From Solirubrobacteraceae bacterium (GTDB taxonomy: Bacteria; Actinomycetota; Thermoleophilia; Solirubrobacterales; Solirubrobacteraceae): a DNA stretch of 12,719 nucleotides. The notes under the pieces were generated by a model. The model was not told where the DNA came from. It worked only from the letters and a program-made list of their open reading frames with translations, and ran no database searches. The DNA is taken from positions 1 to 12,719 of the forward strand of contig JANJUA010000411.1 in NCBI GenBank assembly GCA_024710825.1. The letters run 5' to 3'. Shown in pieces: positions 6,289-12,445 of the stretch (within the stretch, counting starts at the first letter, position 1; the number at the start of each line of letters is the position of its first letter). The position numbers and the translations under genes were made by a program.

Positions 6289-6309
6289 ATGAGGGCAGAG
6301 GGGGTCTAG
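6289..6309 (+). CDS. Six-codon leader ORF (MRAEGV) before the caa3 operon
   Basis: ATG at 6289 lies 9 bases after the -10 box, suitable for leaderless initiation. The frame reads MRAEGV and stops at 6307-6309, 3 bases before the ctaC2 ATG. The AGAGGGGG inside it is also the Shine-Dalgarno sequence of ctaC2. Translating this mini-ORF could open or block that site. An ORF this short can arise by chance, so the call rests on its position relative to the promoter. Confidence 0.3.
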   Translation: MRAEGV

Positions 6310-6312
6310 CTC

Positions 6313-7350
6313 ATGCGACGGGGGGCTGTCGCGATGGTGGTCGGAGGAGTGGTCGCGAGCGCGGTCGGGATCGCGCTCGCGCTCGCCATCGACTGGTTCC
6401 CCACGCTCGCCTCCACGCAGGCCGGCAAGGTCCACACGCTCTACGACGTGCTGCTCATCGCGTCGGTCCCGATCTTCGTCCTGGTCCTGACCGTCGTGAT
6501 CGGCGCCGTCATCCAGTTCCGGATGCGGCCGGGCCAGGAGGACCAGGACGGCCCGCCGATCCACGGCAACACGCTGCTGGAGGTCGTGTGGACGGCCGTT
6601 CCGGCGCTCCTCATCCTCGGCCTCTGCGCCTACTCCTACGTCGTGCTCCGGGACATCGAGGAGGCCCCGGCGAGCGAGCGCCAGGAGATGACCATCGGCG
6701 TCACCGGCCAGCAGTTCGCCTGGACGTTCACGTACCCGAAGGAGATCGCCGGCGGTGAGAAGCCGCTGTCGACCACCGAGCTGGTCCTTCCCGTGGACCG
6801 TCCCGTGAAGTTCGACATCCAGGCCAAGGACGTCATCCACGACTTCTGGGTGCCGGAGTTCTCGGTGAAGCTCGACGCGGTGCCCGGCATCACGACGAGC
6901 TACCGCATCACGCCCGACCGGCGCGGCACCTACCCGGTGGTCTGCGCCGAGCTGTGCGGGCTCGGCCACAGCGTGATGCGCTCGCGGGTGCGCGTCGTCA
7001 CGCCGGATGAGTTCGACGCCTGGCTGCAGGAGCAGTCGCAGCCGGCGGTGCCCGAGGGCGCCGACGAGAGCCAGCTCGCGGCCGCCGGCAAGCAGGTCTT
7101 CGCCGGCAGCGCGGGCTGCGGCGCCTGCCACACGCTCGCCGACGCGGGCACCAACGGCCAGATCGGCCCCGACCTCGACGAGGTCCTCAAGGGGGTCTCG
7201 GAGGACAAGATCCGCACCGACATCGTCGACCCGGAGGCGGAGATCGCCGAGGGCTACGGCGCCGGCGTCATGCCGACGAACTTCGAGCAGACCCTGTCGG
7301 CGAGCGAGCTCGACGCGCTCGTCGCCTACCTGAAGGAGGCCACCCAGTGA
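6313..7350 (+). CDS. ctaC: Cytochrome c oxidase subunit II fused to cytochrome c (caa3 type, cluster 2)
   Basis: This 345-residue protein carries both CuA and a covalently bound heme c, the mark of caa3 oxidases. It has an N-terminal hydrophobic stretch (about 7-27, signal or anchor) and two membrane helices (about 44-69 and 92-112) with HGNTLLEVVWT before the second. The cupredoxin domain has QQFAWTFTYP (133-142) and CuA ligands His176, Cys211, Glu213, Cys215, His219 and Met222. A C-terminal cytochrome c domain (about 250-345) has heme-binding CGACH at 269-273 and a likely axial Met320 in GVMPTNF. The fused heme lets the enzyme take electrons from another carrier or directly from the bc complex. 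ATG 6313 follows AGAGGGGG by 8 bases. The stop overlaps the next gene's GTG (GTGA at 7347-7350). It differs clearly from the cluster 1 paralogue. Confidence 0.97.
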   Translation: MRRGAVAMVVGGVVASAVGIALALAIDWFPTLASTQAGKVHTLYDVLLIASVPIFVLVLTVVIGAVIQFRMRPGQEDQDGPPIHGNTLLEVVWTAVPALLILGLCAYSYVVLRDIEEAPASERQEMTIGVTGQQFAWTFTYPKEIAGGEKPLSTTELVLPVDRPVKFDIQAKDVIHDFWVPEFSVKLDAVPGITTSYRITPDRRGTYPVVCAELCGLGHSVMRSRVRVVTPDEFDAWLQEQSQPAVPEGADESQLAAAGKQVFAGSAGCGACHTLADAGTNGQIGPDLDEVLKGVSEDKIRTDIVDPEAEIAEGYGAGVMPTNFEQTLSASELDALVAYLKEATQ

Positions 7351-9236
7351 GCTTGCGCGCCCCGGGGTTCCCCCGTGCCGGCCTCGGCATCCTCCTCGCG
7401 GTCGCCCTGGCATACGGGCTCGTGATCGGCGTCCGCGCCCTCTACGGGTGGGATCCCGTGCTCGACGGCGACGCGGTCCTCCAGGTCGCCCTGATCGCGG
7501 CGCCGTTCGGCTTCTTCATCGGCTTCGGGCTGTTCGACTACTGGTTCCGCTGGGCATCGGGCGCTCCGACCGTCCCCGAGGAGCACTCGAGCCACGGCGC
7601 CCGGAGCTGGAAGGACTACTTCCGGGTCAACACCGACCACAAGGTCATCGGCATCCAGTACGTCGTGACCTCGTTCTTCTTCCTGCTCGTCGGCGGCATG
7701 TTCGCGATGCTCGTGCGGGCGGAGCTGGCGCAGCCGGGCATGCAGTTCGTGAACCCGAACGCCTACAACGGGCTGTTCAGCGTCCACGCGTCGATCCTGA
7801 TCTTCCTGTTCATCATCCCCGTCTTCGCGGGGTTCGCGAACTACGTGCTGCCGCTGATGATCGGTGCGCCGGACATGGCGTTCCCGCGGCTGAACGCGCT
7901 GTCGTACTGGATGCTCCCGGTCGCCGGGATCATGATGCTGGCGAGCTTCCTCGCTCCCGGCGGCTCGTTCTCGACCGGCTGGACGGCGTACGCCCCGCTC
8001 TCGACCGAGGCTCCGATAGGCCAGGTGTTCTTCACCATCGGCGTGCAGTTCGCGGGCGCGTCGTCGATCGCGACCGCGTTGAACTTCCTCGTGACCATCA
8101 TCACGATGCGCGCGCCCGGCATGTCGTTCTTCCGGATGCCGCTGCTCGTGTGGGCGAACTTCTCGACCTCGCTGCTCGTCGTGATCGCCACCCCGTTCAT
8201 CGCCGCGTCGCAGTTCTTCGTCCTGCTCGAGAGGGCGCTCGGCTTCAACTTCTTCGAGGTGACGCGCGGCGGCGACGTGCTGATGTACCAGCACGTCTTC
8301 TGGTTCTACTCCCACCCGGCCGTCTACATCATGATGCTGCCGGGCTTCGGGATCATCTCCGAGATCCTCGCCGTCAAGTCTCGCAAGCCGATCTTCGGCT
8401 ACCGCATGATGGCCTTCTCGCTGCTGGCGATCGTGGTGCTCGGGTTCACGGTCTGGGCGCACCACATGTTCGTCTCCGGCATGCAGGAGTGGATCCGCGT
8501 GCCGATGATGATCACCACGGCGGTGATCGCGGTCCCCACGGGCATCAAGATCTTCTCGTGGCTGGCGACGCTGTGGAAGGGCGTTCTGCACCTCGACACG
8601 CCGATGCTCTTCGCCCTCGGCTTCGTGACGATGTTCACGCTCGGCGGGATCTCCGGGGTGATGCTGGCCATGATCCCCTTCACCATCCACGTCAGCGACA
8701 CGTACTTCATCGTCGCCCACATCCACTACGTGCTGTTCGGCGGCTCGCTGTTCACGATCTTCGCCGGCGCCTACTACTGGTTCCCGAAGATGACCGGGCG
8801 GATGTACGACGAGCGGCTCGGCAAGCTGCACTTCTGGACGACGTTCGTCGGCTTCAACCTCACGTTCGCGCCGATGCACCTGATCGGCATCGAGGGGATG
8901 CCGCGGCGGGTCGCCGACTACGCCCAGGAGTTCGCCGGCTGGAACCTCTTCATCTCGATCGCGTCGTTCGTCGTGGGGCTGAGCACGCTCGTCTTCGTCT
9001 ACAACATGGTCGTCTCGTGGCGCGCGGGCATACGGGCGCCCGCGAACCCGTGGAAGGCGCTGACGCTCGAGTGGCAGGTCTCGTCGCCGCCGCCGATCTT
9101 CAACTTCGACACGATCCCGACCGTCGTGGGCGGGCCGTACGAGTACGGGGTGCCCGGGGCGGTGCACGGCGTCTTCAAGGGCGCCGAGGTGAAAACGACC
9201 GCGACGCCCGCCGGCGCCGCGCCTGTGGGGGACTGA
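7347..9236 (+). CDS. ctaD: Cytochrome c oxidase subunit I, A2 type (caa3 catalytic subunit, cluster 2) with extra N-terminal helices
   Basis: This is a 629-residue catalytic subunit. Heme a ligands are His147 and His460, the heme a3 ligand is His458, and CuB ligands are His323, His372 and His373. FYSHPAVYIM has Tyr321-Ser322 and Ala325 in place of the A1 glutamate, with Tyr327 as the cross-linked tyrosine. This YSHPxV signature defines A2 heme-copper oxidases such as the caa3 enzymes of Thermus and Rhodothermus. Lys401 (PTGIKIFSW) and Asp176 (APDMAFPRLN) are kept. Ser450 stands where oxidase 1 has His388 beside the Mg-site aspartate. About 95 residues precede the canonical NTDHKVIGIQY: two extra hydrophobic segments (about 11-31 and 45-66) and a polar linker. 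The start is GTG overlapping the preceding stop, which implies coupling. The C-terminus has PWKALTLEW and SSPPPIFNFDTIP, as in cluster 1. Confidence 0.96.
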   Translation: MSLRAPGFPRAGLGILLAVALAYGLVIGVRALYGWDPVLDGDAVLQVALIAAPFGFFIGFGLFDYWFRWASGAPTVPEEHSSHGARSWKDYFRVNTDHKVIGIQYVVTSFFFLLVGGMFAMLVRAELAQPGMQFVNPNAYNGLFSVHASILIFLFIIPVFAGFANYVLPLMIGAPDMAFPRLNALSYWMLPVAGIMMLASFLAPGGSFSTGWTAYAPLSTEAPIGQVFFTIGVQFAGASSIATALNFLVTIITMRAPGMSFFRMPLLVWANFSTSLLVVIATPFIAASQFFVLLERALGFNFFEVTRGGDVLMYQHVFWFYSHPAVYIMMLPGFGIISEILAVKSRKPIFGYRMMAFSLLAIVVLGFTVWAHHMFVSGMQEWIRVPMMITTAVIAVPTGIKIFSWLATLWKGVLHLDTPMLFALGFVTMFTLGGISGVMLAMIPFTIHVSDTYFIVAHIHYVLFGGSLFTIFAGAYYWFPKMTGRMYDERLGKLHFWTTFVGFNLTFAPMHLIGIEGMPRRVADYAQEFAGWNLFISIASFVVGLSTLVFVYNMVVSWRAGIRAPANPWKALTLEWQVSSPPPIFNFDTIPTVVGGPYEYGVPGAVHGVFKGAEVKTTATPAGAAPVGD

Positions 9237-9239
9237 GCC

Positions 9240-10079
9240 ATGGCACGCATCCTGGTGGTGGCGAACGAGACGATCGGGGGCGAGCCGCTGATCGAGGCGG
9301 TGCGCAAGCGCGCGGAGCGGGGCGACGCGAGCTTCGTCGTCTGCGTGCCGCGGACCCGGCCGCAGCACGGCGCGGTCATCTACGACGAGGCCGTTCGGCA
9401 GGCGGCGCAGGTGCGCGTCGATCTCGCGCGCGCGTACCTGCGCGACGCGATGGGCATCGAGTCGGTCGGCGAGGTCGGCGATCCCGACCCGTACACGGCG
9501 GCGCTGGACGCGATCCGCGAGCACGCGCCGGACGAGATCATCGTCTCGACGAAGCCGGCGACGACCTCGGGATGGCTGCGGCGCGACCTCGTGGAGCGCA
9601 TCAGGGACGCGTCCGGTCTACCGGTCGAGCACGTCGTCACCGACATCGACCGCGAGGGGCTCCCGTTCAACGTGACGCTGGTCGTCGCCAACCGGACGGC
9701 GAGCACCGATCACCTCTTCGAGCATCTGCGCAGCAAGGACGCCGAGGGCGACGCGCAGCGGCTGTTCGTCGTCGTCGTCCCCCAGGAGGGCGGCGAGGGC
9801 GTGCACACGCATCAGGCGCGCGAGCGCCTCGCCAAGCTGCTCGAGCGCCTGCGCGGCGAGGGGATCCTGGCCGCCGGGATGATCGGAGATCCCGACCCGT
9901 ACATCGCGACCAAGAACGCCCACCAGCTCTTCCGGGTCGACGAGACGGTCATCTCGACGTTCGGCCCGGAGAAGTCCGGCTGGCTGCGCGCCGACCTCGT
10001 CGGGCGCGTGCGCAAGGCGGTGGACGGTCCCGTCGACCACGTGGCGTCCGACGTCCGCGACACGGCGGACGTGAGCTAG
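9240..10079 (+). CDS. Internally duplicated USP-like (HUP-fold) cytosolic protein within the caa3 operon
   Basis: This 279-residue soluble protein is two copies of one domain. Repeat 1 (about 2-136) begins RILVVANETIGG; repeat 2 (about 144-272) begins NVTLVVANRTAS. Both contain GDPDPY (80-85 and 216-221), an IVST or VIST strand, SGWLR (110-114 and 246-250) with DLV, and end PVEHVVTD or PVDHVASD. Corresponding motifs are exactly 136 residues apart. The alternating strands and helices fit the universal stress protein fold, but the usual G-x2-G-x9-G(S/T) ATP loop is not recognisable; the ST...SGWLRxDL segment occupies its place. There is no signal peptide or membrane helix. Gaps of 3 bases to ctaD2 and 2 bases to ctaE place it firmly in the operon. 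A regulatory or assembly role at the cytosolic face is an inference; the function is not known to me. Confidence 0.85.
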   Translation: MARILVVANETIGGEPLIEAVRKRAERGDASFVVCVPRTRPQHGAVIYDEAVRQAAQVRVDLARAYLRDAMGIESVGEVGDPDPYTAALDAIREHAPDEIIVSTKPATTSGWLRRDLVERIRDASGLPVEHVVTDIDREGLPFNVTLVVANRTASTDHLFEHLRSKDAEGDAQRLFVVVVPQEGGEGVHTHQARERLAKLLERLRGEGILAAGMIGDPDPYIATKNAHQLFRVDETVISTFGPEKSGWLRADLVGRVRKAVDGPVDHVASDVRDTADVS

Positions 10080-10081
10080 CC

Positions 10082-10702
10082 GTGGAGGCCGGCGCCCTCA
10101 CGCTGCCGCACGGCGGCGGTCACGACGAGCACCACGGGCCTCCGCCGGCGAACCGGTCCTCGCGCGTCGACGCGCCGACGCTCGGGATGCTGCTGTTCAT
10201 CATCAGCGAGATCATGGTGTTCGGCGCGTTCTTCACCGCGTACTTCTTCATCCGCGTGGTGCAGGGGGCGGAGTGGCCGGCGGAGGGCACCCACCTGCCG
10301 CAGGCGATCGCCGGCGTGAACACGGCGATCCTCCTGTCGTCGTCGCTGACCATGCACTGGACGGTCATGGCGGCGAAGGCCGACAACCGCGCGGGCATGA
10401 GGGCCGGGATCTTCACGACGGCGCTGCTCGGGTTCACGTTCCTGTTCATCCAGATCAACGAGTACGTCCACATCGGCTTCTCGCCGAGCGACAGCGCGCA
10501 GGGCTCGATCTTCTACGGGCTGACGGGCCTGCACGGCGCGCACGTCTTCATCGGGCTGATGCTGCTGTGCTTCGTGGCGATCCGGGTGTTCCGCGGGCAC
10601 TTCTCCTCCGCGCACCATCGCGGGCTCGAGATTCCCGGGATCTACTGGCACTTCGTGGACATCATGTGGGTCGTCGTGTTCACGACGGTCTACATCCTGT
10701 GA
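10082..10702 (+). CDS. ctaE: Cytochrome c oxidase subunit III (cluster 2)
   Basis: This 206-residue membrane protein is the non-catalytic subunit III that stabilises the oxidase and supports sustained proton uptake. A histidine-rich cytosolic head (HGGGHDEHHG, 10-19) comes before five helices at about 33-58, 75-98, 107-126, 145-170 and 185-206, the usual five-helix form of bacterial caa3 enzymes. Family marks are LLFIISEIMVFGAFFTAYF with Glu43, FIQINEYV, YGLTGLHGAHVFIGL and YWHFVDIMWVVVF. The start is GTG at 10082, 2 bases after the USP-like gene; the frame is open far upstream, but that is shadow sequence over other genes. The stop overlaps the GTG of the next small ORF (10699-10702). It is the only subunit III gene in the window, so oxidase 1 either shares it, uses a distant copy, or lacks one. 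Confidence 0.95.
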   Translation: MEAGALTLPHGGGHDEHHGPPPANRSSRVDAPTLGMLLFIISEIMVFGAFFTAYFFIRVVQGAEWPAEGTHLPQAIAGVNTAILLSSSLTMHWTVMAAKADNRAGMRAGIFTTALLGFTFLFIQINEYVHIGFSPSDSAQGSIFYGLTGLHGAHVFIGLMLLCFVAIRVFRGHFSSAHHRGLEIPGIYWHFVDIMWVVVFTTVYIL

Positions 10703-10806
10703 ACCCGCTGCGCTCCGAGCGCGAGGCCTTCCAGCTGCTCGGCTGGGTGCTCGCCGTGGCGGTCGCGATCGTCCTCGTGGCGCTGATCGTGCGCGCGTTG
10801 CTCTGA
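10699..10806 (+). CDS. 35-residue one-helix protein at the end of the caa3 operon
   Basis: The frame begins with GTG inside the ctaE stop (GTGA overlap) and reads MNPLRSEREAFQLLGW, then a hydrophobic helix of about 18 residues (16-33) ending VRALL. A polar, amphipathic N-terminal third followed by one membrane helix is typical of small accessory subunits of respiratory complexes. The 4-base overlap matches the coupling style of the rest of the operon, which argues for a translated gene. I do not recognise a named family. It is probably a structural or assembly partner of the caa3 oxidase. It parallels the 36-residue helix in cluster 1, but the two sequences do not look homologous: here the N-terminus is acidic/amphipathic rather than strongly basic. 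Confidence 0.65.
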   Translation: MNPLRSEREAFQLLGWVLAVAVAIVLVALIVRALL

Positions 10807-10808
10807 GC

Positions 10809-10848
10809 CCGGATCCGCCGATCCGGTGGGCGCGGTCGTCCGCCCGCC
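10809..10848 (+). terminator. Two abutting GC hairpins after the caa3 operon
   Basis: CCGGATC-CGCC-GATCCGG (10809-10826) is a perfect 7-base-pair hairpin 2 bases after the last stop. It is followed by GGTGGGCG (10825-10832) pairing with CGCCCGCC (10841-10848) through one G-U pair. The two share two bases, so they may be alternative folds. Neither has a U-tract. The position suggests transcript termination or 3'-end protection. Confidence 0.45.
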
Positions 10849-10873
10849 GCAGACTTTCCCCATCGGTCGTAGG

Positions 10874-10879
10874 TAAAGT
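10874..10879 (+). promoter_or_regulatory. -10 box TAAAGT placed for leaderless transcription
   Basis: TAAAGT ends 7 bases before ATG 10887, so transcription would begin at the ATG of the 11-codon leader ORF. No good -35 is found at 16-18 bases. GTGGAGG also sits just before the ATG, so ordinary ribosome binding on a longer transcript is possible too. Confidence 0.4.
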
Positions 10880-10886
10880 GGAGGCC

Positions 10887-10922
10887 ATGGACGTTCCTGG
10901 CACACCCGCTCCGCCGTTGTGA
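10887..10922 (+). CDS. 11-codon leader ORF (MDVPGTPAPPL) overlapping the next start
   Basis: ATG 10887 is preceded by both a -10 box at leaderless distance and a GTGGAGG motif. The frame reads MDVPGTPAPPL and its TGA overlaps the GTG of the membrane protein gene at 10919 (GTGA). The proline-rich end (PAPPL) could slow ribosomes. It is either a coupling or attenuation leader, or the true N-terminus of the next gene separated by a frameshift or sequencing error. Confidence 0.4.
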   Translation: MDVPGTPAPPL

Positions 10923-12307
10923 GGGCCGAGCCCGCCCCGAGTCGCTGCCGGCGGCGGCGCACGCCCTCCGACGGCCGACCGCGGCCCAGCAGCCTGCTCA
11001 CCGTGTTCTTCTCCGCCGGCCTGGCCCTGCTGCTCGCGGGCGCCGTCGCGGCGCTGCTGCACGCCGTCACCGACGTGACCTGGCTGCGCTGGACGGCCCT
11101 GCACCTCGTGCTCCTCGGCGGCGTCTCGCAGCTCGTGCTCGGGGCTGCGCAGTTCTTCGTCGGCGCGTTCCTCGCGACGGACCCGCCGCCACGGCGGCTC
11201 ATCCACGCCCAGCTCGCCGCCTGGAACGCCGGGACGCTGCTCGTGACCGCCGGCATGGCGCTCGACGTACGTCCGCTCGTGGACGCCGGCGGCGCGCTGA
11301 TCGTGATCGGGCTGGCGCTGTTCGCGCTCGGCCTTCATGCGATGCAGCGCAGCTCGCTGCAGCAGGCCCGCTGGGCGATCCGCTGGTACCAGGCCGGCGC
11401 CGCCTGCCTCGCGCTCGGAGCCGTGCTCGGCATGCTGATGGCCGGAGGACTCGCGTGGTCGCACGGCTCTCTGCTCGGCGCCCACCTCGCCCTGAACCTC
11501 GGCGGCTGGCTGGGCACGGCGATCGTCGGCACGCTCCACACGTTCTTCCCCTCGCTGACGGGCACGCGTCTGCGCTTCCCGCGGCTGCAGGCGCCCGCGT
11601 TCCGGCTGTGGCTGGCCGGCGTCGCCGCGCTCGCGGCCGGGGCCGCCTTCGCCGTGACGGCAATCGTCGCCGTCGGGTGGCTGGCGCTGGCGGTCGCCGC
11701 GACGCTGCTCGGCGCGAACGTCGCCGCCGGCCTGCGGGGGGCGCCGCAGCGGCTGGCGCTCCCGCCGCGGCTGATCGCCGTCGCGACGGCGTTCCTGCTC
11801 GCGGGGACGCTGGCGGCGCTCGTGGTCACACTGGCCGACGGCGCCTGGGCGCCGTTCGTCGGCGCGCGGCGCTCGATGCTCGCGGCGCTGCTGCTGGTGG
11901 GGTGGGTCGGCCTGACCGTGGCCGGCTCGCTGCTGCACCTGCTCGCGGTGCTGCGACGCGTGCGTGGCGGCTTCGGCGCGCCCCTGCCCGTCGTGCGTCC
12001 CCGCCTCGACACGCTGCTGACGGCGGCGGCCGCCCTGGCGATCACGGCCCTCGCCGTCGCTCGCGCGGCGGCCGCCGACGGGCCGGAGCGCGTCGCGACG
12101 GTGGCCGTGCTCGCCGTGGCCGGGGTCCTGGCGCTGCGGATCGGCGGCGTGGCGGTCGGCGCGCTGCGCCCGAGACCGGTCGGCCGACAGCCCGGATCGA
12201 CAGGCGCACCGCCGCTCTCCGCCCGCGGCGCGGCTGTACGCGGGCGTCCCGCCGATCCGCTCGCGCAAGGGACCGCGAGCCCTACCGGGCCCGACACCGC
12301 CGGGTGA
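10919..12307 (+). CDS. Polytopic membrane protein with conserved-looking histidines, NnrS- or oxidase-subunit-I-like; function unknown
   Basis: This 462-residue protein has a basic proline/arginine-rich head (1-26), about twelve helices between 27 and 415, and a disordered Pro/Gly/Ala tail of about 45 residues. Histidines sit in helix-like contexts: His62 in ALHLVLLGGVSQ, His96 in LIHAQLAAWNAG, His189 in GAHLALNLGGWLG, His207 in GTLHTFFPSLTG and His340 in SLLHLLAVL. HxxLxxxGWxG and GTLHTFFP patterns recall NnrS and other heme/copper membrane proteins distantly like oxidase subunit I, but the CuB WAHHMF motif is absent, so it is not an oxygen reductase. Metal or heme binding is an inference. 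GTG 10919 is the coupled start after the leader; a later start before residue 27 is possible. It lies between the caa3 operon and an AhbC-like gene, which suggests heme or nitrogen-oxide metabolism without proving either. Confidence 0.75.
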   Translation: MRAEPAPSRCRRRRTPSDGRPRPSSLLTVFFSAGLALLLAGAVAALLHAVTDVTWLRWTALHLVLLGGVSQLVLGAAQFFVGAFLATDPPPRRLIHAQLAAWNAGTLLVTAGMALDVRPLVDAGGALIVIGLALFALGLHAMQRSSLQQARWAIRWYQAGAACLALGAVLGMLMAGGLAWSHGSLLGAHLALNLGGWLGTAIVGTLHTFFPSLTGTRLRFPRLQAPAFRLWLAGVAALAAGAAFAVTAIVAVGWLALAVAATLLGANVAAGLRGAPQRLALPPRLIAVATAFLLAGTLAALVVTLADGAWAPFVGARRSMLAALLLVGWVGLTVAGSLLHLLAVLRRVRGGFGAPLPVVRPRLDTLLTAAAALAITALAVARAAAADGPERVATVAVLAVAGVLALRIGGVAVGALRPRPVGRQPGSTGAPPLSARGAAVRGRPADPLAQGTASPTGPDTAG

Positions 12308-12445
12308 AGGCGGATCGCGTCGACGCGGGCGGCGAGCCGCTCCGCCGCGGCGGCGGCCCGGCGCCACCCGTCCGCGCGATCCACGGACCGGGATCCGTGG
12401 TCTCCCCCGTCGCGCCGGGCGCCGACGGCGCGTAGGCTCGCGTCG
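12308..12445 (+). other. Intergenic region before the radical SAM gene
   Basis: These 138 bases hold no gene I can support. CCACGGA-CCGGGA-TCCGTGG (12381-12400) is a perfect 7-base-pair hairpin, possibly the terminator of the membrane protein gene or an operator for the next one. CGCGCC (12411-12416) and GGCGCG (12427-12432) form another dyad directly before the -10 box at 12433. Confidence 0.5.
12433..12438 (+). promoter_or_regulatory. -10 box TAGGCT for leaderless transcription of the radical SAM gene
   Basis: TAGGCT ends 7 bases before ATG 12446, and no Shine-Dalgarno sequence lies between them. The geometry equals that at 10874-10887. No clear -35 is seen. Confidence 0.45.

Noticed and set aside
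7326-9524. 732-codon open frame on the minus strand across ctaD2
   Set aside because: Same GC-bias shadow; no family motif, and it lies opposite a complete oxidase gene.
7448-10702. A 1084-codon plus-strand frame that includes ctaE
   Set aside because: Only its last 206 codons look like protein. Everything upstream is an off-frame reading of ctaD2 and the USP-like gene, so ctaE starts at GTG 10082.
5275-10848. GC hairpins as classical rho-independent terminators
   Set aside because: None is followed by a T-run on the relevant strand, so they are listed only as candidate terminators or structural elements.
10076-12367. 763-codon open frame on the minus strand across ctaE and the membrane protein gene
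   Set aside because: Low-complexity Arg/Gly/Gln/Glu sequence with no domain, lying opposite genes with clear membrane helices.
12310-12435. Continuation of open frames across the gap before the radical SAM gene
   Set aside because: The sequence is hairpin-rich and the frames only reflect the lack of AT-rich stop codons. No start or domain supports a gene.
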